Source: Coriaria nepalensis
Lineage: Eukaryota; Streptophyta; Magnoliopsida; Cucurbitales; Coriariaceae
DNA: 64,000 nucleotides
Reading direction: 5' to 3'
NCBI GenBank assembly: GCA_027186245.1
Contig: CP114481.1
Span: forward strand, 40,455,501 to 40,519,500
The position numbers and the translations under genes are program-made. Below, piece by piece: positions 1 through 13,927 of this stretch. The notes beneath the pieces are model-generated. The model saw only the letters and a list, made by a program, of their open reading frames with translations, was not told the origin of the DNA and ran no database searches. The number at the start of each line of letters is the position of its first letter. Within the stretch, counting starts at the first letter, position 1.

Positions 1-1991
1 AAGCAATTCGAACGAATTCTAGTTTTGCACTACAGAGACAACTTTTGTGCATAACTTGCAAATGATCATTGCAAGGAAAGTGTGCATTCGTTTAAAATTA
101 AAATCATTTCAATGAGTCCTTTCAAGTCAATAACTTATTTCGAAGCAAGTCGAACGAATTCTAGTTTTGCACTACAGACATAACTTTTGTGCAGAACTTC
201 CAAATGATCATTGCAAGGAAACTGTGCATTCGTTTAACCTTAAAATCATTTCAATGAGTCATTTCAAGTCAATAACTTATTTCATAGCAAGTCGAACGTA
301 TTCTAGTTTTGCACTACAGACACAAAATTTTGTGCACAACTTGCAAATGATCATTGCAAGGAAAGTGTGCATTCGTTTAACCTTAAAATCATTTCAATGA
401 GTCATTTCAAGTCAATAACTTATTTCAAAGCAAGTCGAACGAATTCTAGTTTTGCACTACAGACACAACTTTTGTGCATAACTTGCAAATGATCATTGCA
501 AGGAAAGTGTGCATTCGTTTAACCTTAAAATCATTTCAATGAGTCATTTCAATTCAATAACTTATTTCATAGCAAGTCGAACGTATTCTAGTTTTGCACT
601 ACAGACACAAAATTTTGTGCATAACTTGCAAATGATCATTGCAAGGAAAGTGTGCATTCGTTTAACCTTAAAATCATTTCAATGAGTCACTTCAAGTCAA
701 TAACTTATTTCGAAGCAATTCGAACGTATTCTAGTTTTGCACTACAGACACAACTTTTGTGCATAACTTGCAAATGATCATTGTAAGGAAAGTGTGCATT
801 CGTTTAAAATTAAAATCATTTCAATGAGTCATTTCAAGTCAATAACTTACTTCATAGCAAGTCGAACGTATTCTAGTTTTGCACTACAGACACAAAATTT
901 TGTGCACAACTTGCAAATGATCATTGCAAGGAAAGTGTGCATTCGTTTAACCTTAAAATCATTTCAATGAGTCATTTCAAGTCAATAACTTATTTCAAAG
1001 CAAGTCGAACGAATTCTAGTTTTGCACTATAGACACAACTTTTGTGCATAACTTGCAAACGATCATGGCAAGGAAAGTGTGCATTCGTTTAACCTTAAAA
1101 TCATTTCAATGAGTCATTTCAAGTCAATAACTTATGTCAAAGCAAGTCGAACGAATTCTAGTTTTGCACTACACACACAACTTTTGTGCATAACTTGCAA
1201 ATGATCATTGCAAGGAAAGTGTGCATTCGTTTAACCTTAAAATCATTTCAATGAGTCATTTCAAGTCAGTAACTTATGTCAAAGCAAGTCGAACAAATTC
1301 TAGTTTTCTACTACAAACACAACTTTTGTGCATAACTTGCAAATGATCATTACAAGGAAAGTGTGCATTCGTTTAACCTTAAAATCATTTCAATGAGTCA
1401 TTTCAAGTCAATAACTTATTTCAAAGCAATTCGAACGAATTCTAGTTTTGCACTACAGACACAACTTTTGTGCATAACTTGCAAATGATCATTCCAAGGA
1501 AAGTGGGCATTCGTTTGACCTTAAAATCATTTCAATCAGTCATTTCAAGTCAATAACTTATTTCAAAGCAATTCGAACGAATTCTAGTTTTGCACTATAG
1601 ACATAACTTTTGTGCATAACTTGCAAATGATCATTGCAAGGAAAGTGTGCATTCGTTTAACCTTAAAATCATTTCAATGAGTCATTTCAAGTCAATAACT
1701 TATTTCAAAGCAAGTCGAACGAATTCTAGTTTTCCACTACAGACACAACTTTTGTGCATTACTTGCAAATGATCATTGCAAGGAAAGTGTGCATTCGCTT
1801 AAAATTAAAATCATTTCAATGAGTCCTTTCAAGTCAATAACTTACTTCATAGCAAGTCGAACGTATTCTAGTTTTGAACTACAGACACAACTTTTGTGCA
1901 TAACTTGCAAATGATCATTGCAAGGAAAGTGTGCATTCGTTTAACCTTAAAATCATTTCAATGAGTCATTTCAAGTCAATAACTTATTTCG
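1..1991. repeat. Domain A, 14-mer HOR unit
   Basis: Fourteen monomers, 14 x 142 + 3 (three P monomers at monomers 3, 5 and 7). Order: L(CAGAGAC), S(CAGACAT, GCAGAAC), P, S, P, L, P, S(AAACGATCATGGC), S(ACACAC), S(CTACTAC), L(CCAAGG, GTGGG), L(TATAGACAT), S(TTCCAC, CATTAC), TAGCAAG/GTTTTGAAC. The series restarts with monomer 1 at 1992. Confidence 0.9.
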
Positions 1992-3838
1992 AAGCAATTC
2001 GAACGAATTCTAGTTTTGCACTACAGAGACAACTTTTGTGCATAACTTGCAAACGATCATTGCAAGGAAAGTGTGCATTCGTTTAAAATTAAAATCATTT
2101 CAATGAGTCCTTTCAAGTCAATAACTTATTTCGAAGCAAGTCGAACGAATTCTAGTTTTGCACTACAGACATAACTTTTGTGCAGAACTTCCAAATGATC
2201 ATTGCAAGGAAACTGTGCATTCGTTTAACCTTAAAATCATTTCAATGAGTCATTTCAAGTCAATAACTTATTTCATAGCAAGTCGAACGTATTCTAGTTT
2301 TGCACTACAGACACAAAATTTTGTGCACAACTTGCAAATGATCATTGCAAGGAAAGTGTGCCTTCGTTTAACCTTAAAATCATTTCAATGAGTCATTTCA
2401 AGTCAATAACTTATTTCAAAGCAAGTCGAACGAATTCTAGTTTTGCACTATAGATACAACTTTTGTGCATAACTTGCAAACGATCATGGCAAGGAAAGTG
2501 TGCATTCGTTTAACCATAAAATCATTTCAATGAGTCATTTCAAGTCAATAACTTATGTCAAAGCAAGTCGAACGAATTCTAGTTTTGCACTACACACACA
2601 ACTTTTGTGCATAACTTGCAAATGATCATTGCAAGGAAAGTGTGCATTCGTTTAACCTTAAAATCATTTCAATGAGTCAATTCAAGTCAGTAACTTATGT
2701 CAAAGCAAGTCGAACAAATTCTAGTTTTCTACTGCAAACACAACTTTTGTGCATAACTTGCAAATGATCATTACAAGGAAAGTGTGCATTCGTTTAAAAT
2801 TAAAATCATTTCAATGAGTCATTTCAAGTCAATAACTTATTTCAAAGCAAGTCGAACGAATTCTAGTTTTGCACTATAGACACAACTTTTGTGCATAACT
2901 TGCAAACGATCATGGCAAGGAAAGTGTGCATTCGTTTAACCTTAAAATCATTTCAATGAGTCATTTCAAGTCAATAACTTATGTCAAAGCAAGTCGAACG
3001 AATTCTAGTTTTGCACTACACACACAACTTTTGTGCATAACTTGCAAATGATCATTGCAAGGAAAGTGTGCATTCGTTTAACCTTAAAATCATTTCAATG
3101 AGTCATTTCAAGTCAGTAACTTATGTCAAAGCAAGTCGAACAAATTCTAGTTTTCTACTACAAACACAACTTTTGTGCATAACTTGCAAATGATCATTAC
3201 AAGGAAAGTGTGCATTCGTTTAACCTTAAAATCATTTCAATGAGTCATTTCAAGTCAATAACTTATTTCAAAGCAATTCGAACGAATTCTAGTTTTGCAC
3301 TACAGACACAACTTTTGTGCATAACTTGCAAATGATCATTCCAAGGAAAGTGGGCATTCGTTTGACCTTAAAATCATTTCAATCAGTCATTTCAAGTCAA
3401 TAACTTATTTCAAAGCAATTCGAACGAATTCTAGTTTTGCACTATAGACATAACTTTTGTGCATAACTTGCAAATGATCATTGCAAGGAAAGTGTGCATT
3501 CGTTTAACCTTAAAATCATTTCAATGAGTCATTTCAAGTCAATAACTTATTTCAAAGCAAGTCGAACGAATTCTAGTTTTCCACTACAGACACAACTTTT
3601 GTGCATTACTTGCAAATGATCATTGCAAGGAAAGTGTGCATTCGCTTAAAATTAAAATCATTTCAATGAGTCCTTTCAAGTCAATAACTTACTTCATAGC
3701 AAGTCGAACGTATTCTAGTTTTGAACTACAGACACAACTTTTGTGCATAACTTGCAAATGATCATTGCAAGGAAAGTGTGCATTCGTTTAACCTTAAAAT
3801 CATTTCAATGAGTCATTTCAAGTCAATAACTTATTTCG
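1992..3838. repeat. Domain A, 13-mer HOR unit with internal triplet duplication
   Basis: Compared with the preceding 14-mer, monomers 4-7 are missing and monomers 8-10 are present twice in tandem. The two triplets differ at private sites (TATAGATAC and CTACTGC in the first; TATAGACAC and CTACTAC in the second). Length is 13 x 142 + 1. Confidence 0.88.
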
Positions 3839-5259
3839 AAGCAATTCGAACGAATTCTAGTTTTGCACTACAGAGACAACTTTTGTGCATAACTTGCAAA
3901 CGATCATTGCAAGGAAAGTGTGCATTCGTTTAAAATTAAAATCATTTCAATGAGTCCTTTCAAGTCAATAACTTATTTCGAAGCAAGTCGAACGAATTCT
4001 AGTTTTGCACTACAGACATAACTTTTGTGCAGAACTTCCAAATGATCATTGCAAGGAAACTGTGCATTCGTTTAACCTTAAAATCATTTCAATGAGTCAT
4101 TTCAAGTCAATAACTTATTTCATAGCAAGTCGAACGTATTCTAGTTTTGCACTACAGACACAAAATTTTGTGCACAACTTGCAAATGATCATTGCAAGGA
4201 AAGTGTGCCTTCGTTTAACCTTAAAATCATTTCAATGAGTCATTTCAAGTCAATAACTTATTTCAAAGCAAGTCGAACGAATTCTAGTTTTGCACTATAG
4301 ATACAACTTTTGTGCATAACTTGCAAACGATCATGGCAAGGAAAGTGTGCATTCGTTTAACCATAAAATCATTTCAATGAGTCATTTCAAGTCAATAACT
4401 TATGTCAAAGCAAGTCGAACGAATTCTAGTTTTGCACTACACACACAACTTTTGTGCATAACTTGCAAATGATCATTGCAAGGAAAGTGTGCATTCGTTT
4501 AACCTTAAAATCATTTCAATGAGTCAATTCAAGTCAGTAACTTATGTCAAAGCAAGTCGAACAAATTCTAGTTTTCTACTGCAAACACAACTTTTGTGCA
4601 TAACTTGCAAATGATCATTACAAGGAAAGTGTGCATTCGTTTAACCTTAAAATCATTTCAATGAGTCATTTCAAGTCAATAACTTATTTCAAAGCAATTC
4701 GAACGAATTCTAGTTTTGCACTACAGACACAACTTTTGTGCATAACTTGCAAATGATCATTCCAAGGAAAGTGGGCATTCGTTTGACCTTAAAATCATTT
4801 CAATCAGTCATTTCAAGTCAATAACTTATTTCAAAGCAATTCGAACGAATTCTAGTTTTGCACTATAGACACAACTTTTGTGCATAACTTGCAAATGATC
4901 ATTGCAAGGAAAGTGTGCATTCGTTTAACCTTAAAATCATTTCAATGAGTCATTTCAAGTCAATAACTTATTTCAAAGCAAGTCGAACGAATTCTAGTTT
5001 TCCACTACAGACACAACTTTTGTGCATTACTTGCAAATGATCATTGCAAGGAAAATGTGCATTCGCTTAAAATTAAAATCATTTCAATGAGTCCTTTCAA
5101 GTCAATAACTTACTTCATAGCAAGTCGAACGTATTCTAGTTTTGAACTACAGACACAACTTTTGTGCATAACTTGCAAATGATCATTGCAAGGAAAGTGT
5201 GCATTCGTTTAACCTTAAAATCATTTCAATGAGTCATTTCAAGTCAATAACTTATTTCA
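3839..5259. repeat. Domain A, basic 10-mer HOR unit (1421 bp)
   Basis: Monomers 1, 2, 3 and 8-14 of the first unit, once each: 10 x 142 + 1. It carries the TATAGATAC and CTACTGC variants of the first triplet in the preceding unit. It looks like the product of removing one triplet. Confidence 0.88.
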
Positions 5260-6823
5260 AAGCAATTCGAACGAATTCTAGTTTTGCACTACAGAGACAA
5301 CTTTTGTGCATAACTTGCAAATGATCATTGCAAGGAAAGTGTGCATTCGTTTAAAATTAAAATCATTTCAATGAGTCCTTTCAAGTCAATAACTTATTTC
5401 GAAGCAAGTCGAACGAATTCTAGTTTTGCACTACAGACATAACTTTTGTGCAGAACTTCCAAATGATCATTGCAAGGAAACTGTGCATTCGTTTAACCTT
5501 AAAATCATTTCAATGAGTCATTTCAAGTCAATAACTTATTTCATAGCAAGTCGAACGTATTCTAGTTTTGCACTACAGACACAAAATTTTGTGCACAACT
5601 TGCAAATGATCATTGGAAGGAAAGTGTGCATTCGTTTAACCTTAAAATCATTTCAATGAGTCATTTCAAGTCAATAACTTATTTCAAAGCAATTCGAACG
5701 AATTCTAGTTTTGCACTATAGAGACAACTTTTGTGCATAACTTGCAAATGATCATTGCAAGGAAAGTGTGCATTCGTTTAAAATTAAAATCATTTCAATG
5801 AGTCCTTTCAAGTCAATAACTTATTTCGAAGCAAGCCGAACGAATTCTAGTTTTGCACTACAAACATAACTTTTGTGCATAACTTGCAAATGATCATTGC
5901 AAGGAAAGTGTGCATTCGTTTAACCTTAAAATCATTTCAATGAGTCATTTCAAGTCAATAACTTATTTCAAAGCAAGTCGAACGAATTCTAGTTTTCCAC
6001 TACAGACACAACTTTTGTGCATTACTTGCAAATGATCATTGCAAGGAAAGTGTGCATTCGCTTAAAATTAAAATCATTTCAATGAGTCCTTTCAAGTCAA
6101 TAACTTACTTCATAGCAAGTCGAACGTATTCTAGTTTTGAACTACAGACACAACTTTTGTGCATAACTTGCAAATGATCATTGCAAGGAAAGTGTGCATT
6201 CGTTTAACCTTAAAATCATTTCAATGAGTCATTTCAAGTCAATAACTTATTTCATAGCAAGTCGAACGTATTCTAGTTTTGCACTACAGACACAAAATTT
6301 TGTGCACAACTTGCAAATGATCATTGGAAGGAAAGTGTGCATTCGTTTAACCTTAAAATCATTTCAATGAGTCATTTCAAGTCAATAACTTATTTCAAAG
6401 CAATTCGAACGTATTCTAGTTTTGCACTACAGACACAACTTTTGCGCATAACTTGCAAATGATCATTGCAAGGAAAGTGTGCATTCGTTTAACCTTAAAA
6501 TCATTTCAATGAGTCATTCCAAGTCAATAACTTATTTCAAAGCAATTCGAACGAATTCTAATTTTGCACTACAAACACAACTTTTGTGCATAACTTGCAA
6601 ATGATCATTGCAAGGAAAGTGTGCATTCGTTTAAAATTAAAATCATTTCAATGAGTCATTTCAAGTCAATAACTTATGTCAAAGCAAGTCGAACGAATAA
6701 CAGTTTTGCACTACACACACAACTTTTGTGCATAACTTGTAAATGATCATTGCAAGGAAAGTGTGCATTCGTTTAACCTTAAAATCATTTCAATGAGTCA
6801 TTTCAAGTCAATAACTTATTTCA
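3981..6823. repeat. 20-mer HOR, copy 1 (2843 bp)
   Basis: Two related 10-mers in tandem (1421 + 1422 bp). The first half is the basic 10-mer taken from its second monomer. The second half keeps P, TTCCAC and GTTTTGAAC monomers but adds new types: AAGCAAGCCG, TTTGCGC, CTAATTTTGC and GAATAACAG. Three P monomers give 20 x 142 + 3. Confidence 0.88.
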
Positions 6824-9666
6824 AAGCAATCCGGACGAATTCTAGTTTTGCACTACAGACATAACTTTTGTGCAGAACTTCCAAATGATCATTGCAAGGA
6901 AACTGTGCATTCGTTTAACCTTAAAATCATTTCAATGAGTCATTTCAAGTCAATAACTTATTTCATAGCAAGTCGAACGTATTCTAGTTTTGCACTACAG
7001 ACACAAAATTTTGTGCACAACTTGCAAATGATCATTGCAAGGAAAGTGTGCCTTCGTTTAACCTTAAAATCATTTCAATGAGTCATTTCAAGTCAATAAC
7101 TTATTTCAAAGCAAGTCGAACGAATTCTAGTTTTGCACTATAGATACAACTTTTGTGCATAACTTGCAAACGATCATGGCAAGGAAAGTGTGCATTCGTT
7201 TAACCATAAAATCATTTCAATGAGTCATTTCAAGTCAATAACTTATGTCAAAGCAAGTCGAACGAATTCTAGTTTTGCACTACACACACAACTTTTGTGC
7301 ATAACTTGCAAATGATCATTGCAAGGAAAGTGTGCATTCGTTTAACCTTAAAATCATTTCAATGAGTCAATTCAAGTCAGTAACTTATGTCAAAGCAAGT
7401 CGAACAAATTCTAGTTTTCTACTGCAAACACAACTTTTGTGCATAACTTGCAAATGATCATTACAAGGAAAGTGTGCATTCGTTTAACCTTAAAATCATT
7501 TCAATGAGTCATTTCAAGTCAATAACTTATTTCAAAGCAATTCGAACGAATTCTAGTTTTGCACTACAGACACAACTTTTGTGCATAACTTGCAAATGAT
7601 CATTCCAAGGAAAGTGGGCATTCGTTTGACCTTAAAATCATTTCAATCAGTCATTTCAAGTCAATAACTTATTTCAAAGCAATTCGAACGAATTCTAGTT
7701 TTGCACTATAGACACAACTTTTGTGCATAACTTGCAAATGATCATTGCAAGGAAAGTGTGCATTCGTTTAACCTTAAAATCATTTCAATGAGTCATTTCA
7801 AGTCAATAACTTATTTCAAAGCAAGTCGAACGAATTCTAGTTTTCCACTACAGACACAACTTTTGTGCATTACTTGCAAATGATCATTGCAAGGAAAATG
7901 TGCATTCGCTTAAAATTAAAATCATTTCAATGAGTCCTTTCAAGTCAATAACTTACTTCATAGCAAGTCGAACGTATTCTAGTTTTGAACTACAGACACA
8001 ACTTTTGTGCATAACTTGCAAATGATCATTGCAAGGAAAGTGTGCATTCGTTTAACCTTAAAATCATTTCAATGAGTCATTTCAAGTCAATAACTTATTT
8101 CAAAGCAATTCGAACGAATTCTAGTTTTGCACTACAGAGACAACTTTTGTGCATAACTTGCAAATGATCATTGCAAGGAAAGTGTGCATTCGTTTAAAAT
8201 TAAAATCATTTCAATGAGTCCTTTCAAGTCAATAACTTATTTCGAAGCAAGTCGAACGAATTCTAGTTTTGCACTACAGACATAACTTTTGTGCAGAACT
8301 TCCAAATGATCATTGCAAGGAAACTGTGCATTCGTTTAACCTTAAAATCATTTCAATGAGTCATTTCAAGTCAATAACTTATTTCATAGCAAGTCGAACG
8401 TATTCTAGTTTTGCACTACAGACACAAAATTTTGTGCACAACTTGCAAATGATCATTGGAAGGAAAGTGTGCATTCGTTTAACCTTAAAATCATTTCAAT
8501 GAGTCATTTCAAGTCAATAACTTATTTCAAAGCAATTCGAACGAATTCTAGTTTTGCACTATAGAGACAACTTTTGTGCATAACTTGCAAATGATCATTG
8601 CAAGGAAAGTGTGCATTCGTTTAAAATTAAAATCATTTCAATGAGTCCTTTCAAGTCAATAACTTATTTCGAAGCAAGCCGAACGAATTCTAGTTTTGCA
8701 CTACAAACATAACTTTTGTGCATAACTTGCAAATGATCATTGCAAGGAAAGTGTGCATTCGTTTAACCTTAAAATCATTTCAATGAGTCATTTCAAGTCA
8801 ATAACTTATTTCAAAGCAAGTCGAACGAATTCTAGTTTTCCACTACAGACACAACTTTTGTGCATTACTTGCAAATGATCATTGCAAGGAAAGTGTGCAT
8901 TCGCTTAAAATTAAAATCATTTCAATGAGTCCTTTCAAGTCAATAACTTACTTCATAGCAAGTCGAACGTATTCTAGTTTTGAACTACAGACACAACTTT
9001 TGTGCATAACTTGCAAATGATCATTGCAAGGAAAGTGTGCATTCGTTTAACCTTAAAATCATTTCAATGAGTCATTTCAAGTCAATAACTTATTTCATAG
9101 CAAGTCGAACGTATTCTAGTTTTGCACTACAGACACAAAATTTTGTGCACAACTTGCAAATGATCATTGGAAGGAAAGTGTGCATTCGTTTAACCTTAAA
9201 ATCATTTCAATGAGTCATTTCAAGTCAATAACTTATTTCAAAGCAATTCGAACGTATTCTAGTTTTGCACTACAGACACAACTTTTGCGCATAACTTGCA
9301 AATGATCATTGCAAGGAAAGTGTGCATTCGTTTAACCTTAAAATCATTTCAATGAGTCATTCCAAGTCAATAACTTATTTCAAAGCAATTCGAACGAATT
9401 CTAATTTTGCACTACAAACACAACTTTTGTGCATAACTTGCAAATGATCATTGCAAGGAAAGTGTGCATTCGTTTAAAATTAAAATCATTTCAATGAGTC
9501 ATTTCAAGTCAATAACTTATGTCAAAGCAAGTCGAACGAATAACAGTTTTGCACTACACACACAACTTTTGTGCATAACTTGTAAATGATCATTGCAAGG
9601 AAAGTGTGCATTCGTTTAACCTTAAAATCATTTCAATGAGTCATTTCAAGTCAATAACTTATTTCA
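6824..9666. repeat. 20-mer HOR, copy 2 (2843 bp)
   Basis: Same 20 monomers in the same order as the 3981-6823 copy, at an exact 2843-bp offset and nearly identical by eye. The first monomer differs at its start (AAGCAATCCGG instead of AAGCAAGTCG), so a chimeric monomer marks the copy junction. Confidence 0.9.
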
Positions 9667-10093
9667 AAGCAATCCGGACGAATTCTAGTTTTGCACTACA
9701 GACATAACTTTTGTGCAGAACTTCCAAATGATCATTGCAAGGAAACTGTGCATTCGTTTAACCTTAAAATCATTTCAATGAGTCATTTCAAGTCAATAAC
9801 TTATTTCATAGCAAGTCGAACGTATTCTAGTTTTGCACTACAGACACAAAATTTTGTGCACAACTTGCAAATGATCATTGGAAGGAAAGTGTGCATTCGT
9901 TTAACCTTAAAATCATTTCAATGAGTCATTTCAAGTCAATAACTTATTTCAAAGCAATTCGAACGAATTCTAGTTTTGCACTATAGAGACAACTTTTGTG
10001 CATAACTTGCAAATGATCATTGCAAGGAAAGTGTCCATTCGTTTAAAATTAAAATCATTTCAATGAGTCCTTTCAAGTCAATAACTTATTTCG
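9667..10093. repeat. Three-monomer remnant of a third 20-mer copy
   Basis: The AAGCAATCCGG/GCAGAAC monomer, a P monomer with GGAAGG, and an L(TATAGAGAC) monomer follow as if the 1422-bp half of the 20-mer were starting again. The next monomer passes into the 7-mer of domain B. Confidence 0.85.
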
Positions 10094-11087
10094 AAGCAAG
10101 CCGAACGAATTCTAGTTTTGCACTACAAACATAACTTTTGTGCATAACTTGCAAATGATCATTGCAAGGAAAGTGTGCATTCGTTTAACCTTAAAATCAT
10201 TTCAATGAGTCGCTTCAAGTCAATAACTTATTTCAAAGCAGTTCGAACGAATTCTAGTTTTGCACTACAGACACAACTTTTGTGCATAACTTGCAGATGA
10301 TAATTGCAAGGAAAGTGTGCATTCGTTTAAAATTAAAATCATTTCAATGAGTCATTTCAGGTCAATAACTTATGTCAAAGCAAGTCGAACGAATTCTAGT
10401 TTTCTACTACAAACACAACTTTTGTGCATAACTTGCAAATGATCATTGCAAGGAAAGTGTGCATTCGTTTAACCTTAAAATCATTTCAATGAGTCATTTC
10501 AAGTCAATAACTTATTTCAAAGCAATTCGGACGAATTCTAGTTTTGCACTACAGACACAACTTTTGTGCATAACTTGCAAATGATCATTGGAAGGAAAGT
10601 GTTCATTCGTTCAACCTTAAAATCATTTCAATGAGTCATTTCAAGTCAATAACTTATTTCAAAGCAATTCGAACGAATTCTAGTTTTGCACTACAGACAC
10701 AACTTTTGCGCATAACTTGCAAATGATCATTGCAAGGAAAGTGTGCATTCGTTTAAAATTAAAATCATTTCAAAGAGTCCTTTCAAGTCCATAACTTATT
10801 TCAAAGCAAGTCGAACGAATTCTTGTTTTGCACTACAGACACAACTTTTGTGCATAACTTACAAATGATCAGTGCAAGGAAAGTGTGCATTCATTTAACC
10901 TTAAAATCATTTCAATGAGTCATTTCAAGTCAATAACTTATGTCAAAGCAAGTCGAACGAATAACAGTTTTGCACTACACACACAACTTTTGTGCATAAC
11001 TTGCAAATGATCATTGCAAGGAAAGTGTGCATTCGTTTAACCTTAAAATCATTTCAATGAGTCCTTTCAAGTCAATAACTTATTTCG
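10094..11087. repeat. Domain B 7-mer HOR, copy 1 (994 bp)
   Basis: Exactly 7 x 142. Order: AAGCAAGCCG; GCAGTTCG with GATAATTG; S(CTACTAC); AAGCAATTCGG; L(TTTGCGC); S(TTCTTG, ATCAGTGC); S(GAATAACAG). No length variants are present. Confidence 0.9.
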
Positions 11088-12081
11088 AAGCAAGCCGAAC
11101 GAATTCTAGTTTTTCACTACAAACATAACTTTTGTGCATAACTTGCAAATGATCATTGCAAGGAAAGTGTGCATTCGTTTAACCTTAAAATCATTTCAAT
11201 GAGTCGCTTCAAGTCAATAACTTATTTCAAAGCAGTTCGAACGAATTCTAGTTTTGCACTACAGACACAACTTTTGTGCATAACTTGCAAATGATAATTG
11301 CAAGGAAAGTGTGCATTCGTTTAAAATTAAAATCATTTCAATGAGTCATTTCAGGTCAATAACTTATGTCAAAGCAAGTCGAACGAATTCTAGTTTTCTA
11401 CTACAAACACAACTTTTGTGCATAACTTGCAAATGATCATTGCAAGGAAAGTGTGTATTCGTTTAACCTTAAAATCATTTCAATGAGTCATTTCAAGTCA
11501 ATAACTTATTTCAAAGCAATTCGGACGAATTCTAGTTTTGCACTACAGACACAACTTTTGTGCATAACTTGCAAATGATCATTGCAAGGAAAGTGTGCAT
11601 TCGTTCAACCTTAAAATCATTTCAATGAGTCATTTCAAGTCAATAACTTATTTCAAAGCAATTCGAACGAATTCTAGTTTTGCACTACAGACACAACTTT
11701 TGCGCATAACTTGCAAATGATCATTGCAAGGAAAGTGTGCATTCGTTTAAAATTAAAATCATTTCAAAGAGTCCTTTCAAGTCAATAACTTATTTCAAAG
11801 CAAGTCGAACGAATTCTTGTTTTGCACTACAGACACAACTTTTGTGCATAACTTACAAATGATCAGTGCAAGGAAAGTGTGCATTCATTTAACCTTAAAA
11901 TCATTTCAATGAGTCATTTCAAGTCAATAACTTATGTCAAAGCAAGTCGAACGAATAACAGTTTTGCACTACACACACAACTTTTGTGCATAACTTGTAA
12001 ATGATCATTGCAAGGAAAGTGTGCATTCGTTTAACCTTAAAATCATTTCAATGAGTCATTTCAAGTCAATAACTTATTTCA
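11088..12081. repeat. Domain B 7-mer HOR, copy 2 (994 bp)
   Basis: Same seven monomers at an exact 994-bp offset. I noted at least six single-base differences from copy 1: TTTTTCAC, CAAATGATAATTG for CAGATGATAATTG, GTGTGTATTC, GCAAGG for GGAAGG, GTCAATAAC for GTCCATAAC, and TTGTAAATG. It is therefore not a recent identical duplicate. Confidence 0.9.
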
Positions 12082-13927
12082 AAGCAATTCGGACGAATTC
12101 TAGTTTTGCACTACAGACATAACTTTTGTGCAGAACTTCCAAATGATCATTGCAAGGAAACTGTGCATTCGTTTAACCTTAAAATCATTTCAATGAGTCA
12201 TTTCAAGTCAATAACTTATTTCATAGCAAGTCGAACGTATTCTAGTTTTGCACTACAGACACAAAATTTTGTGCACAACTTGCAAATGATCATTGGAAGG
12301 AAAGTGTGCATTCGTTTAACCTTAAAATCATTTCAATGAGTCATTTCAAGTCAATAACTTATTTCAAAGCAATTCGAACGAATTCTAGTTTTGCACTATA
12401 GAGACAACTTTTGTGCATAACTTGCAAATGATCATTGCAAGGAAAGTGTGCATTCGTTTAAAATTAAAATCATTTCAATGAGTCCTTTCAAGTCAATAAC
12501 TTATTTCGAAGCAAGCCGAACGAATTCTAGTTTTGCACTACAAACATAACTTTTGTGCATAACTTGCAAATGATCATTGCAAGGAAAGTGTGCATTCGCT
12601 TAAAATTAAAATCATTTCAATGAGTCCTTTCAAGTCAATAACTTACTTCATAGCAAGTCGAACGTATTCTAGTTTTGAACTACAGACACAACTTTTGTGC
12701 ATAACTTGCAAATGATCATTGCAAGGAAAGTGTGCATTCGTTTAACCTTAAAATCATTTCAATGAGTCATTTCAAGTCAATAACTTATTTCAAAGCAATT
12801 CGGACGAATTCTAGTTTTGCACTACAGACACAACTTTTGTGCATAACTTGCAAATGATCATTGGAAGGAAAGTGTTCATTCGTTCAACCTTAAAATCATT
12901 TCAATGAGTCATTTCAAGTCAATAACTTATTTCAAAGCAATTCGAACGAATTCTAGTTTTGCACTACAGACACAACTTTTGCGCATAACTTGCAAATGAT
13001 CATTGCAAGGAAAGTGTGCATTCTTTAAAATTAAAATCATTTCAAAGAGTCCTTTCAAGTCCATAACTTATTTCAAAGCAAGTCGAACGAATTCTTGTTT
13101 TGCACTACAGACACAACTTTTGTGCATAACTTACAAATGATCAGTGCAAGGAAAGTGTGCATTCATTTAACCTTAAAATCATTTCAATGAGTCATTTCAA
13201 GTCAATAACTTATGTCAAAGCAAGTCGAACGAATAACAGTTTTGCACTACACACACAACTTTTGTGCATAACTTGCAAATGATCATTGCAAGGAAAGTGT
13301 GCATTCGTTTAACCTTAAAATCATTTCAATGAGTCCTTTCAAGTCAATAACTTATTTCGAAGCAAGCCGAACGAATTCTAGTTTTGCACTACAAACATAA
13401 CTTTTGTGCAGAACTTCCAAATGATCATTGCAAGGAAACTGTGCATTCGTTTAACCTTGAAATCATTTCTATGAGTCATTTCAAGTCAATAACTTATTTC
13501 AAAGCAATTCGAACGAATTCTAGTTTTGCACTACAGACACAACTTTTGCGCATAACTTGCAAATGATCATTGCAAGGAAAGTGTGCATTCGTTTAAAATT
13601 AAAATCATTTCAAAGAGTCCTTTCAAGTCCATAACTTATTTCAAAGCAAGTCGAACGAATTCTTGTTTTGCACTACAGACACAACTTTTGTGCATAACTT
13701 ACAAATGATCAGTGCAAGGAAAGTGTGCATTCATTTAACCTTAAAATCATTTCAATGAGTCATTTCAAGTCAATAACTTATGTCAAAGCAAGTCGAACGA
13801 ATAACAGTTTTGCACTACACACACAACTTTTGTGCATAACTTGCAAATGATCATTGCAAGGAATGTGTGCATTCGTTTATCCTTAAAAACAGTTCAATGA
13901 GTCATTTCAAGTCAATCACTTATTTCA
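12082..13927. repeat. Domain B, reshuffled A and B monomers
   Basis: Starts with the domain A run (GCAGAAC monomer, P, TATAGAGAC), then a fused AAGCAAGCCG/CGCTTAAAATT monomer at 12509-12650 and the GTTTTGAAC monomer. It then resumes the 7-mer at its fourth element (12793-13359). A second fused monomer at 13360-13501 combines AAGCAAGCCG with GCAGAAC, and the TTTGCGC, TTCTTG, GAATAACAG trio repeats (13502-13927). A 1-bp deletion occurs at about 13024 (ATTCTTTAAAATT). Each join is in monomer register. Confidence 0.85.

Noticed and set aside
167..400. Recurrent 77-residue open frame (also at 2158, 4005, 5426, 6848, 8269, 9691, 12106)
   Set aside because: It starts at TTG, lies entirely within two satellite monomers, and is open only because GCAGAAC removes a TAA and the P monomer shifts frame. 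There is no start context, domain or codon signature; it recurs because the HOR recurs.
13384..13566. 60-residue open frames at 13384, 18733 and 20846
   Set aside because: They start at TTG, span little more than one monomer, and differ only by satellite point variants.
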